Shown: one piece after another, positions 53,009 through 61,472 of the stretch
Position numbering within the stretch: the first letter of the stretch is position 1
Layout of the letters: every line of letters starts with the position of its first letter
Assembly: GCA_040223695.1 (NCBI GenBank)
Contig: JAVKFU010000015.1
Location: 480,534 to 544,533 of the forward strand
DNA length: 64,000 nucleotides
Reading direction: 5' to 3'
From: Deltaproteobacteria bacterium
Lineage (GTDB): Bacteria > Desulfobacterota_D > UBA1144 > Nemesobacterales > UBA2774
Notes under the pieces: model-generated
What the model was told of the DNA's origin: nothing
The model's database searches: none
The model's input: only the letters and a program-made list of their open reading frames with translations
Position numbers and translations under genes: made by a program

Positions 53009-54484
53009 TCAAAATCGCAGTCTCCGTGTAATCTCCACAAGCTCGGCTTTCTTCGATTCCCTTAGCTTCCTGTACCTTTCCTCTTCAACTCCTCCCGCTT
53101 CGAATCTATCGTCAAGTGCGGCAATCTCCCTTATAAGGGAGCTTCGTTTATCGAGGAGAGACTCTCTCGTTACAGGCTTATTCTCCTGACTCTTACTCTT
53201 TCCGCCCCTGACCGAGGAGTATATGATCCCCGCTCCCACAAGGAGTACTATAAACCCTAAAGCCGCCCATTTAAGGTATTCGGAATAATCACGCGGATTA
53301 ATAAAAGTTATGATGATTTCATGTCCGGGTTTCAGATCCGCCCCTGTCCACCTCAGAAACTTCTCATTCTCTATCTCTACCGCTTCCTGTCCAGACAATC
53401 CGTCTACCTCTATTTCGCTTCCTGTATCTGAAACAAGCAGGAGAAAGCTCCCGGTCGGGTATTCAATCGTCTTGTCGATGCTGGTATCACCGGAATCAAG
53501 CGGCAGGTTATACGCGAAGACCACACGTTTGTCGCCCGGCAGAACCCCTGCGCTATCGGAAAAACCATTTTCGGTCCTGACTACGCTCCCGGGGTCGAGA
53601 CCGTGTATGAAATTAATGTTTCCAGCTTCCTCTGGCACGCTGAATCTTATCGTTTCTTTCTTCCCCTCGCCGATATCCATGCTGCCCGTATACATTTTGT
53701 CGCCCTTATTCTCGAATATGGAAAGGTCGGCTATTGAAAGTCCTTCCTCCATGACCTGTACAATCATGTGGGCTTCTTTCACCGTTATGTCCGCGTCGCT
53801 TGTCGTAGGCTCGTAGACGGGAAGCTCAAGGGTCTTCGTATCCTCTCCCGGGTAGAAAACCATCTTGTCGGTCGAATATTCCGCGTCTTTGTGTCTTACG
53901 GTAACGGCGTAGCTCCTGTCCCAGGAGAGGTCTCTGAACGCGAACTCTCCGCCGGGTTCTGTTACGGCTTCCGTCTTTCCGGTCTCTTTGTCCCCCATAA
54001 AAGAAGTGAGCGTGATATTTATTCCGGACGCGGCCTCATCGTTTGTCTTATTTACTACTTTGCCCGAAATGGCGCCGCCCTCCCCCGCATCGGGCTTTAC
54101 CTTTACGGTGAGCAGGTAATCCGTGATGGCGCTTGCCGCCATCGGGTGTATTTGCATGGGCGGCATTGGAGGATACCCTTCATTAACCGGCATCTTTCCC
54201 GTTGACTGATAAATCTGCTGCGGGTTTTCGATCCATTTGATAATTTCCTCTCGCGAGTATCTTTCACCTACCCCCTTCAGATCGGGGCCGACGAACCTTC
54301 CCCTGCCTATCGTATGGCACCTTACGCATCTGTTCTCGATAAAGAGGTCCCTGCCCATGTTCTCCATATCATGGGGGGAGTTCTGGCCGTATGAATCGCG
54401 AACCGTAAAGAGAGAAATTATTAATACGGTGAGCGCCGTAATCACGAGTGAGCTAGAAAGTAGTGGCTTGTTTATTTTCAGCAT
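53009..54484 (-). CDS. Membrane-anchored c-type cytochrome with CarboxypepD-like domain
   Basis: This 491-residue exported protein has a signal/anchor, then one haem site 'CVRCH' (C53, C56, H57) and a Met in 'MPVNEGYPPMPPM'. Residues about 140-225 form a carboxypeptidase-regulatory-like beta sandwich ('ISGKVVNKTNDEAASG'), followed by a beta-rich middle of unknown type, a membrane helix near residue 415 and a C-terminal coiled coil ('RSSLIREIAALDDRFEAGG'). It overlaps the CcmI-like gene by 32 bp, so it is translated with the ccm operon. An electron-carrying or haem-delivery role is possible. Confidence 0.7.
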   Translation of the reverse strand: MLKINKPLLSSSLVITALTVLIISLFTVRDSYGQNSPHDMENMGRDLFIENRCVRCHTIGRGRFVGPDLKGVGERYSREEIIKWIENPQQIYQSTGKMPVNEGYPPMPPMQIHPMAASAITDYLLTVKVKPDAGEGGAISGKVVNKTNDEAASGINITLTSFMGDKETGKTEAVTEPGGEFAFRDLSWDRSYAVTVRHKDAEYSTDKMVFYPGEDTKTLELPVYEPTTSDADITVKEAHMIVQVMEEGLSIADLSIFENKGDKMYTGSMDIGEGKKETIRFSVPEEAGNINFIHGLDPGSVVRTENGFSDSAGVLPGDKRVVFAYNLPLDSGDTSIDKTIEYPTGSFLLLVSDTGSEIEVDGLSGQEAVEIENEKFLRWTGADLKPGHEIIITFINPRDYSEYLKWAALGFIVLLVGAGIIYSSVRGGKSKSQENKPVTRESLLDKRSSLIREIAALDDRFEAGGVEEERYRKLRESKKAELVEITRRLRF

Positions 54485-55010
54485 CCCCCTTTATCTTGGC
54501 TCCGCACTTCGAGCAGAACAGGTCCCCTTGCACGCCTTCGTTTCCGCATTTCCGGCATACGAGCCTGTCTTTATCCATTTGCCATGCCGCCTCGCGCGCC
54601 CTGAGGATTTCTTTCTCAATCTCCTCATCTTCATAATCGGAAAGGAGCAGTTTTCTCTCGGCGCTTATCTCCTTTTCCAGATCCTCGTCGGTCATGATAT
54701 TGCCGGACTTGCTAATCAGTATATCCATTTCCCTGAGAGCGGAAGCGGCTTCCACCTTGTATTTATCGCGAAGCTCCTCGAAATCCTCCCAGGACAGCTT
54801 TCCGAGCCCGTAGTCGAACTCTATATCTTTTATGGCTGATAGAAGGGATTCCTTACGGCCCTCAAGGGTTTTTATTTTCTCCAGCACCGGATCTGGATCG
54901 AGACTCCCTTGCTCAGAGCCGGGGTTCTCCCTTCCGGACCCGAGAAAAAACGGTAATGAAATAAAGAGAGCGGCTAAAGCCGCTATAACCAGAGCTGGTA
55001 TCGTTTCCAA
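54453..55010 (-). CDS. CcmI-like membrane protein with zinc ribbon
   Basis: This 185-residue protein starts with a membrane helix (about 5-24), continues with a coiled coil with the CcmI-like segment 'IKDIEFDYGLGKLSWEDFEE' (60-79), and ends in a zinc ribbon (C152, C155, C166, C169: 'CRKCG', 'CSKCG'). It lies about 46 bp after ccmF and overlaps the next cytochrome gene. CcmI holds apocytochromes in System I; here the TPR domain is missing and a ribbon is present instead. The function is inferred from context. Confidence 0.65.
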   Translation of the reverse strand: METIPALVIAALAALFISLPFFLGSGRENPGSEQGSLDPDPVLEKIKTLEGRKESLLSAIKDIEFDYGLGKLSWEDFEELRDKYKVEAASALREMDILISKSGNIMTDEDLEKEISAERKLLLSDYEDEEIEKEILRAREAAWQMDKDRLVCRKCGNEGVQGDLFCSKCGAKIKGDAENKQATTF

Positions 55011-55056
55011 ATTAGTTCCTATAGATAAATTTACAGCAAATGACGAAAAGGACTGT

Positions 55057-57063
55057 TCATGCCTTTACAGTACTGTCCTTCTCACCCAGAGTGTACCTGA
55101 CGAACGCCCCCTCGCGCTCCTTCCGTCCCTCGGGCCACATGGTAACAATCGCCCCAAGAAGGAGCACCAGGCCTCCGGCCCATATCCAGCTTACCATAGG
55201 GTTTATTATGATCCTGAAAGTAGCGGAGCCGTCGTTTGAAAAATTCATCAGAATGACGTAGAGATCATTCGTGAATGTAGACCTGAGCGCAACCTCCGTT
55301 TCCTGGTTGATTTCGCGGTTGCCCTCATACTTGTAAACGTTTTTTTCAGGCTCGATCACACCTATATCCTTTCCGCCCTCAAATGCGGCGAGACTCGCTA
55401 CAGTCGCGTTCTTGGCGTCGGTGGTGTATTGCTCGATGCCCTCATACGTAAAGGTGTAGTCTCTCAAACTGACCGACTCGCCTTTCTCAAGCGTAGCCTG
55501 AATCTCCGTAACGAAAACCGAGGAGGATGTAATTCCTATAACTATCAGAACGACTCCTATATGCACTATATAGCCCCCGTACCTTCTCCTGTTTCTCGAT
55601 ACGAGACGCGTGAAAGCGAGAAGGGGATTCTCGCCCCTCCTGCTCCTGACTCTGACACCCCGGAAAAATTCGGTAAACACTGTCATGGAAACGAACGCGC
55701 AGAAGGCGTATGACAACAGGGCGTAAATTTCGCGTATGCCCAGTGCTATCAGAACCGCAGCAGTCACCGCAGCGGCTATAACGGGAACCAGGAAATTTTT
55801 GGCAAGGTTTTCCCTTGACGCCTTTCTCCATGATATAAGCGGGCCCACTCCCATGAGAAATATTAATAAAAGCCCTATCGGCACGTTTACCCTGTTGAAA
55901 TAAGGGGAGCCCACGAGAATCTTCTCCCCGGTGACCGCCTCTGAGATGATAGGGAATAGCGTTCCCAGAAAGACTGCGAACGCGGCGCCCAGGAATAAAA
56001 GGTTATTGAATATGAAAGCGCTTTCCCTTGAGAGTATGGAATCAAACCTGTTCTCCGATTCCAGATCGCCGAGCCTGTAGAGGAACATGGCGAACGAGAA
56101 GAGAAGTATGAACGCGATAAAGCCCAGAAACAGCGGGCCTATGTCGGACTGAGCGAAGGAATGAACAGAAGATATTATGCCGCTTCTGGTAATGAATGTC
56201 CCGAATATCGCGAGGAAGAACGTAATAATAATAAGGGACATGTTCCATTTTTTCAGCATGCCCTTTTTTTCCTGGATCATGACGGAATGTACAAACGCCG
56301 TTCCTGCAAGCCAGGGCATGAATGCCGCGTTTTCCACCGGGTCCCATGCCCAGTACCCGCCCCATCCGAGCTCCAGATACGCCCAGCGCGCGCCCAGAAG
56401 AAGGCCCACGCTGAGGAACGTCCATGCGAAGAGGGTCCATTTGCGCGAGTATCTTATCCACTCGTCCCCCAGTCTCCCGCTCAGAAGAGCGCCCATACCG
56501 AACGCGAAGGGCACCGTCACGCCCACGTAGCCCAGATAGAGAGTGACCGGATGAATGGCCATATAGACGTTCTGCAGAATTGGATTTAATCCCCTTCCCT
56601 CTTGAGGCACAAAGGCAAGCTTCTCAAACGGATTCTCAACGAAGGCCGTGATGAACAAGAAAAATACGGATACGGCGCCGAGCGTCGCTATTACATAGGG
56701 CATGAGCGCCCTGTTCTTGTTTTTCGTCTGCAGAACTACGATGGCCGAATAGATGGAAAGGATGAAAACCCAGAGCAACAGAGAGCCGGCCTGACCCGCC
56801 CAGAGCGAGGTAATTCTGTATATAACCGGGAGATCGGTGCTTGTATTAAGCGCAACATACTTCAGACTAAAGTCGAGATTAATGAGTGAATGCAGAAGGG
56901 ATATTATCGCGATAAAAAGTAGTATAAACACGGCGACGGTCCCGTTCCGCGCGCTTTTTACGAAATCCCTTCTATTGGTTTTCGCTCCGTATACCGAAGC
57001 CAGCACGACGTAGATGGAAATAGCAAAAGCAAGTAAAATCGAAATCTTGCCCGTCTCTACCAT
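55057..57063 (-). CDS. ccmF: CcmF cytochrome c haem lyase subunit
   Basis: This 668-residue inner-membrane protein has about 14-15 helices. The tryptophan-rich haem-handling motif 'WGGYWAWDPVEN' lies at 234-245, with conserved His in 'HPVTLYLGY'. It transfers haem from CcmE to apocytochromes. Its ATG shares one base with the ccmE stop (TGATG), so the two are coupled. No CcmH, which usually partners CcmF, is found in the window. Confidence 0.95.
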   Translation of the reverse strand: MVETGKISILLAFAISIYVVLASVYGAKTNRRDFVKSARNGTVAVFILLFIAIISLLHSLINLDFSLKYVALNTSTDLPVIYRITSLWAGQAGSLLLWVFILSIYSAIVVLQTKNKNRALMPYVIATLGAVSVFFLFITAFVENPFEKLAFVPQEGRGLNPILQNVYMAIHPVTLYLGYVGVTVPFAFGMGALLSGRLGDEWIRYSRKWTLFAWTFLSVGLLLGARWAYLELGWGGYWAWDPVENAAFMPWLAGTAFVHSVMIQEKKGMLKKWNMSLIIITFFLAIFGTFITRSGIISSVHSFAQSDIGPLFLGFIAFILLFSFAMFLYRLGDLESENRFDSILSRESAFIFNNLLFLGAAFAVFLGTLFPIISEAVTGEKILVGSPYFNRVNVPIGLLLIFLMGVGPLISWRKASRENLAKNFLVPVIAAAVTAAVLIALGIREIYALLSYAFCAFVSMTVFTEFFRGVRVRSRRGENPLLAFTRLVSRNRRRYGGYIVHIGVVLIVIGITSSSVFVTEIQATLEKGESVSLRDYTFTYEGIEQYTTDAKNATVASLAAFEGGKDIGVIEPEKNVYKYEGNREINQETEVALRSTFTNDLYVILMNFSNDGSATFRIIINPMVSWIWAGGLVLLLGAIVTMWPEGRKEREGAFVRYTLGEKDSTVKA

Positions 57064-57494
57064 CAGTAAGATTCGTCCCCTGAATAGTTTTGCTGCTGAT
57101 ACAAGGAATCCGTAGATTCATATTTCGTAGGACATTTGGCAAGGAGCGTATCGGCCTCGAATACGTTTCGCTCTGTATATACGCCTTCAACAACCGCTTC
57201 GACATCGTCCTTGAAAATATCGGGAACAACGCCGCCGTAGACGACATCTATATTGTTCCCGTCTTCTGTAATTTGAAACTCGAGCGCGCCGTCAGTATCC
57301 TGGTTAATCGTTCCGGGCACCACTGTTCCCGAAACCCTGACCCTCTCGTTATAGACCGAGGGGACTCTCTGTTGAAGCTCCTCCACCGTGAGATAGTAAA
57401 CCATTGTATCCTTAACCCCGCCGTAGACCAGATAACTTATGCCGAGAGCAATTACCAAGATAGCGATTATAAATTTGAGTTTGCCTTTTAGCAT
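57063..57494 (-). CDS. ccmE: CcmE haem chaperone, Cys-type variant
   Basis: This 143-residue periplasmic haem carrier has one N-terminal membrane helix and an OB-fold ('VRVSGTVVPGTI', 'VVYGGVVPDIFKDDVEAVVEG'). The haem-linking residue is C121 in 'LLAKCPTKYES' (C-x3-Y125), not the H-x3-Y of Escherichia coli. This variant is known from archaea and Desulfovibrio as the System I* type. It is encoded between the lipoprotein-CcmD fusion and ccmF. Confidence 0.93.
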   Translation of the reverse strand: MLKGKLKFIIAILVIALGISYLVYGGVKDTMVYYLTVEELQQRVPSVYNERVRVSGTVVPGTINQDTDGALEFQITEDGNNIDVVYGGVVPDIFKDDVEAVVEGVYTERNVFEADTLLAKCPTKYESTDSLYQQQNYSGDESY

Positions 57495-57531
57495 TTCTCC
57501 CTGCCTCTTTAGGCTCCTGCGTCCAGGCGCC

Positions 57532-58200
57532 CTACCGAGCTGCCGTCTCCAGGGACGCCAGCTCCTTTTTTATCCTTCTCTGTTTTCCTATCAAGTTATA
57601 AATATATAGTATGAGTATTATCCATACAACAGCGTGCCCCCAAAAAAGATAGTCGATCCTCAGGGGACGGGAGTCGAGCGCTACGTCGTCAATCCACACC
57701 TTACCCTTCCCGTCAACGACCAGGCCGAGTAATACCTTTTCCGGCTTGCCCCCCTTATCTACATATAACACCGTCTCCACAGGGGTCCAGTCAGTAGTCC
57801 CCGTAGGCGGTATTCTCGGGCCCCGTGAAACAAGCTCCTCCCCGTCCGGGAACAGGACCTTCATCTCCAGATACGCAATCCCCTTCATTTCCCCCTCCCC
57901 GCTAAGCCCCTCCGTTCTGATCATCGCCCTGTAAACCGCTCTCGTATTGTCGAGACCGGGGTCCTCGATCTCAAACAGCTCCACAGTTTCGAGCGACTCG
58001 GTCCGGAGCATCAAAGAGCCGTTTCCGTCTGAAGAAATTTCCCTGTCGATCTCGACCCCCGTTCGGGTGCTCAGCTCGTCAATGTCAGAGACGGGGAAAC
58101 GAAGATTTACGGTCCCGCCGTCCCGGGAACCGTAGCATCCTGACACCAGGGGCAATACAGCAAGAGCAAGAAATAGCATAAGAAAGTTTTTCTTCTTCAT
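57532..58200 (-). CDS. Lipoprotein fused to a CcmD-like tail
   Basis: The start ATG at 58200 gives a lipoprotein signal with lipobox 'LVSGC' (C22); the longer frame to 58332 hides it. Residues about 30-180 form a beta-rich periplasmic domain ('VDKGGKPEKVLLGLVVDGKG', 'VWIDDVALDSR') that resembles carbohydrate-binding-like modules. The last 39 residues are one membrane helix followed by 'GKQRRIKKELASLE', the layout and charge of CcmD. Since ccmA, B, C, E and F lie around it and no separate ccmD is visible, this probably does the CcmD job of releasing holo-CcmE. Confidence 0.7.
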   Translation of the reverse strand: MKKKNFLMLFLALAVLPLVSGCYGSRDGGTVNLRFPVSDIDELSTRTGVEIDREISSDGNGSLMLRTESLETVELFEIEDPGLDNTRAVYRAMIRTEGLSGEGEMKGIAYLEMKVLFPDGEELVSRGPRIPPTGTTDWTPVETVLYVDKGGKPEKVLLGLVVDGKGKVWIDDVALDSRPLRIDYLFWGHAVVWIILILYIYNLIGKQRRIKKELASLETAAR

Positions 58201-58376
58201 ACGAGTCGGGGCTTTATTAGAATACCTGCCACGGGCACTATTCGAACTATCGCGCCTACATTGATTAAGACGCATAAGCGTGCAAACGGTTGCAGTTGTT
58301 TTAATTTTCATAGATTTTACCATACGGGTCAATGATTAATTTTAGTTATAAGCCTTAAACCCGCAGCCGGCAACGG

Positions 58377-59021
58377 TCATTCAGCCGTTTTTTCCGCCTC
58401 CTCCTCTCCCTCGGCAACTCCCTCTGCCTCCTCGCGTCGGAGAAGCAGCGCGTACTGGACGACAAAGCCGAACACGCCGAGACCGAACCAGATTATCGCC
58501 ATCCTGTAGAGCTGATCCTCTCCCAGGGTATTGAGGAATCCGGGATCAAGCGGGTCGAAGTTCCTGGTCAGCAAATACGCAATACCGGTCACAGCAGCGA
58601 ATGCTCCGCCGAAGGACGTGGCAAGAATAATCATCGGCTTCCGGAAGAAGACTGCCAGAATCCCCCCTGCCGCCGACGAAGCCGCCACGACCCAATAGAC
58701 GGGACTTTCATTAAGGAGACCGTAAACGTACGCCGTAATCGCGAAACCGAGAGCGGCTCCAAGAGCAAAAACCCCTATAAAATAGAGCCAGTAAATGAGT
58801 AAAGCCCCTATAAAGCCGCCCGCCAGACCTACGATAACTGAAATTAACTCACTCCCTCCGGATAGCTCGAACCCGAGGCTTCCTGCAATAACCGCTCCCG
58901 TTATAAAACCTATCACTCCCAGTAGAAACCTGAATATCCTGTAACCGAAGAAGCACTCGATTAAACCTACAGCAGATGCCGCAGCCATGTAGAAGTCGAA
59001 CATATCGGTATTTATATCCAT
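58377..59021 (-). CDS. DUF4203-like polytopic membrane protein
   Basis: The ATG at 59021 follows 'AGGTGCCGGG'; the frame continues to 59054. The 214-residue protein has about seven hydrophobic segments rich in Gly and Ala ('GVIGFITGAVIAGSLGFE', 'FALGAALGFAITAYVYG') of the DUF4203/TMEM198 type, and an acidic C-terminal tail with Glu and Ala. It is inside the ccm cluster between ccmC and the CcmD-like fusion. The function is unknown; it may not be tied to cytochrome assembly. Confidence 0.65.
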   Translation of the reverse strand: MDINTDMFDFYMAAASAVGLIECFFGYRIFRFLLGVIGFITGAVIAGSLGFELSGGSELISVIVGLAGGFIGALLIYWLYFIGVFALGAALGFAITAYVYGLLNESPVYWVVAASSAAGGILAVFFRKPMIILATSFGGAFAAVTGIAYLLTRNFDPLDPGFLNTLGEDQLYRMAIIWFGLGVFGFVVQYALLLRREEAEGVAEGEEEAEKTAE

Positions 59022-59164
59022 TACCCGGCACCTGTACCTGAGCAACCAAATCAAACGCTCATACTACGTCATATATACAGAATGTTCGATGTAACATGCC
59101 CTACTGTTTATTTAAAAATACAAGTCTGTTATCGACTGCATTACCACAGGGATAATACCGAATT

Positions 59165-59827
59165 TTAGACCTCTGTCCCGAGTTTTAGCTTTGAAAGCGT
59201 GTCATTCATACGCTCAAGGTCCATGCGCTCGAGCAGAAGCACTATAAAAAGAAGAGAGCAAGCTACGAGGTTTATGAGCAGAGCGTGCATCATCTGAGAC
59301 TCTATCCCTCCCCCTCCGGGACCGAATACCACGGGAGAAATACCCCTCATTACCCTTACGGATATATAGACCAGAGGCAGGTCGATAAACGCGATTATTC
59401 CGAATACGGCGGCGAACTTGGCCTTCTTCGTATCGTTTCCGGCAGAAGACCTGAGCACGAGGTAAACGAGATAAAGTATCCAGAGTATGAAGGTGGTCGT
59501 GAGCTGCGGGTCCCATGTCCACCAGGTTCCCCATACGGGTTTTGCCCATATGCTTCCGGTGATAATTGTGATGGTCAGGAACAGAACGCCGAGCTCGGCG
59601 GAGCAGTAAGCAAGTATGTCCCACTTGCGAGACTGCTTCCAGAGGAACATGATGCTTGAGACAAATACCATTATAAAGGCGACGGTAGCCACCCATACAG
59701 TACCCATATGAAAATAGAATATCCTCTGTATGTGGCCCATTTTAGGCTCTGTGGGAGCGTAAATGAACGCCGCGTAGAGTGAAGCAACCATTGCTATAAA
59801 CGTGAGTATTACGAGTAGTAGTCTCAT
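59165..59827 (-). CDS. ccmC: CcmC haem exporter protein
   Basis: This 220-residue membrane protein of six helices has the haem-binding motif 'WGTWWTWDPQ' (99-108) and flanking His, one in 'RIFYFHMGTVW' and one in 'SQMMHALLIN'. It delivers haem to CcmE together with CcmA and CcmB. A 30-bp perfect tandem duplication lies directly before its ATG, between it and ccmB, and no clear Shine-Dalgarno is visible there. Confidence 0.94.
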   Translation of the reverse strand: MRLLLVILTFIAMVASLYAAFIYAPTEPKMGHIQRIFYFHMGTVWVATVAFIMVFVSSIMFLWKQSRKWDILAYCSAELGVLFLTITIITGSIWAKPVWGTWWTWDPQLTTTFILWILYLVYLVLRSSAGNDTKKAKFAAVFGIIAFIDLPLVYISVRVMRGISPVVFGPGGGGIESQMMHALLINLVACSLLFIVLLLERMDLERMNDTLSKLKLGTEV

Positions 59828-59828
59828 T

Positions 59829-59888
59829 TTTTTATGCTGTGCGGATAGCCCCCTCAGGTTTTTATGCTGTGCGGATAGCCCCCTCAGG
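59829..59888. repeat. Perfect 30-bp tandem duplication
   Basis: Two identical 30-bp units (59829-59858 and 59859-59888) sit between ccmB and ccmC. One unit includes the ccmB stop region, so the duplication lengthens the gap before the ccmC start. Confidence 0.9.
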
Positions 59889-60555
59889 ATTCTTCTATTA
59901 CGAATTCGAACACCACCGCGCAGGCGGCAATAAAGATTATATCGAAAGCAATGAGGAGTTGTAAAGCGGAAGACCCTTGAGCTATCGATTTCCCGTCCAG
60001 AACCTGTCCCGATAATTTTACGGCGCTTACTATAAGAGGGATTATAATCGGGAAGAGCAGTATGGGAAGGAGCACTTCTCTTAGTCTCGTGTTAACGGCC
60101 ATAGCCGAAAATAGCGTTCCCACGGACACAAACCCGAGGGACCCCAGAAATAGAACGGGCACCAGCGGGATAAGCGTATCCAGGAAGCTGTAATTGAAAA
60201 ACAGTACGAACATCGGAACTATGACCAGCCCGACCAAAAAGACGAAAACGGTGTTGCTAATCATCTTGCCGAAATAGATAAGGCTTCTGTCGGTGGGTGT
60301 GAGCAGAAGACCCAGAACGGCGTTCCCCTCTTTTTCCAGCGCGAAAGAGCGGGAGAGACCGAGAACCCCGGCGAATGTAAAAGTAATCCAGAGCATCGCG
60401 GGCGCCGCGAGCCTGACAATCTCGGCAGAAAAACCGAAAGCGAAATTGAATATTACAATCACGAGCAATGCGAAAGTGAGCATGGAGGTAAATATCTCCT
60501 TTGTTCTAAGCTCCGTAACTATGTCCTTTCTTACAATCGCCAGCACCTTTTTCAA
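59884..60555 (-). CDS. ccmB: CcmB haem exporter permease
   Basis: This 223-residue ABC permease subunit with about six helices has 'RKDIVTELRTKEIFTSMLTF' at the start and 'LGLLLTPTDRSLIYFGKM' in the first cytoplasmic loop. It starts with TTG; GGAGG lies 11 nt before it. With CcmA and CcmC it forms the ATPase complex that frees holo-CcmE. Its own promoter and a terminator upstream separate it from ccmA. Confidence 0.92.
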   Translation of the reverse strand: MKKVLAIVRKDIVTELRTKEIFTSMLTFALLVIVIFNFAFGFSAEIVRLAAPAMLWITFTFAGVLGLSRSFALEKEGNAVLGLLLTPTDRSLIYFGKMISNTVFVFLVGLVIVPMFVLFFNYSFLDTLIPLVPVLFLGSLGFVSVGTLFSAMAVNTRLREVLLPILLFPIIIPLIVSAVKLSGQVLDGKSIAQGSSALQLLIAFDIIFIAACAVVFEFVIEES

Positions 60556-60601
60556 TGCCTGTTCATCCTCCAGATCCTGCTTTTTCCCGGACAGGAATGC
60601 T

Positions 60602-60607
60602 ATTATA
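60602..60607 (-). promoter_or_regulatory. -10 box of the ccmBC promoter
   Basis: A TATAAT on the minus strand lies about 47 bp before the ccmB start; the -35 (TTATAT at 17 bp spacing) is weak. It lies downstream of the terminator at 60721-60767 and so begins a new transcript. Confidence 0.4.
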
Positions 60608-60720
60608 ACAGATTGGGGTATCGAATATAAGATATTAAGGGATTAATGAAAATGGAAATTGTATTTACAGCTTATATATTGTGGATTGTCGGCTAGTTAG
60701 AAATAATATTTAATAGCCTC

Positions 60721-60767
60721 ATTTAAAAATAAAAAAGGCGGTGAGGTTAAACTCTTAACTCACCGCC
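60721..60767 (-). terminator. Strong rho-independent terminator after the P460-type gene
   Basis: Arms GGCGGTGAG (60737-60745) and CTCACCGCC (60759-60767) pair perfectly, with a further 4-bp inner stem. On the minus strand six T follow, then A and five more T. It ends the transcript of the gene at 60836-61360. Confidence 0.88.
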
Positions 60768-60835
60768 CGAAGAAGCGGAGGGTATTGAGACAATACTTCA
60801 TAACTATAACATAACTCCTCTTATTTATTAGGATT

Positions 60836-61360
60836 TTACTGGTTAACAGGAGTCATGATGTTGTGAACCCCGCCTGTAGAGGCGGCGTGGCACATAGCGC
60901 ACATCGTGTGCTTTCCTCCCGCAACGGAAGTGGTCATCTTTTTCCCGTCCTTTTCCATTTCCATAGTGGCCACAGTGCCATCCGGATTGAATTTAACCCA
61001 GAACCAGTCATCCTTGTCGTCGCCTCTCTTGTCCATGACCGTGATAGCAGCAAGCTTCTCATCGGGCATGTAGTTCTCCTTTATAAGTATAGACCCCATG
61101 GGAAGCTCCTTAGCGCCCGACTTAAGCGCCTGATCCGCTGTCTCATTAACGTAAGTAGTCAGGAGCATACCGTGAGGCTCGGTCCCTTTGTAGAGTTTTC
61201 CCTTCCCTGGAAAGAGAGCCCAGTTATCCTGATACTTAGCGTCCTGAATCGTGCTCCAGAGCTGAGCGGCCTGCTTTTCGGTATCCCCTGCGTAACTCAC
61301 GCCCGCAAGGACAACGCCAAATAACAATGCAATAACAGACAAACAGATAATCTTCTTCAT
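60836..61360 (-). CDS. Exported P460-type c-haem protein
   Basis: This 174-residue protein has a clear signal peptide and 'GGGAGG' site. The chain matches the cytochrome P460 pattern ('LYKGTEPHGMLLTTYVN', 'GSILIKENYMPDEKLAAITV', 'DWFWVKFNPDG') and ends with a haem site 'CAMCH' (C154, C157, H158). Family members oxidise hydroxylamine or handle NO; the crosslinking Lys of true P460 cannot be confirmed. It lies between ccmA and ccmB with its own terminator. Confidence 0.8.
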   Translation of the reverse strand: MKKIICLSVIALLFGVVLAGVSYAGDTEKQAAQLWSTIQDAKYQDNWALFPGKGKLYKGTEPHGMLLTTYVNETADQALKSGAKELPMGSILIKENYMPDEKLAAITVMDKRGDDKDDWFWVKFNPDGTVATMEMEKDGKKMTTSVAGGKHTMCAMCHAASTGGVHNIMTPVNQ

Positions 61361-61472
61361 AGCATACCTCCCTGAAACTGTTTATAAGATAAGATGCGCC
61401 TGCAAGTAATCGGTTTCAGAAAGATTGTTCGAGATAAAAATTCGAGATAAAAAATGTATGGTCAGTTACGGA

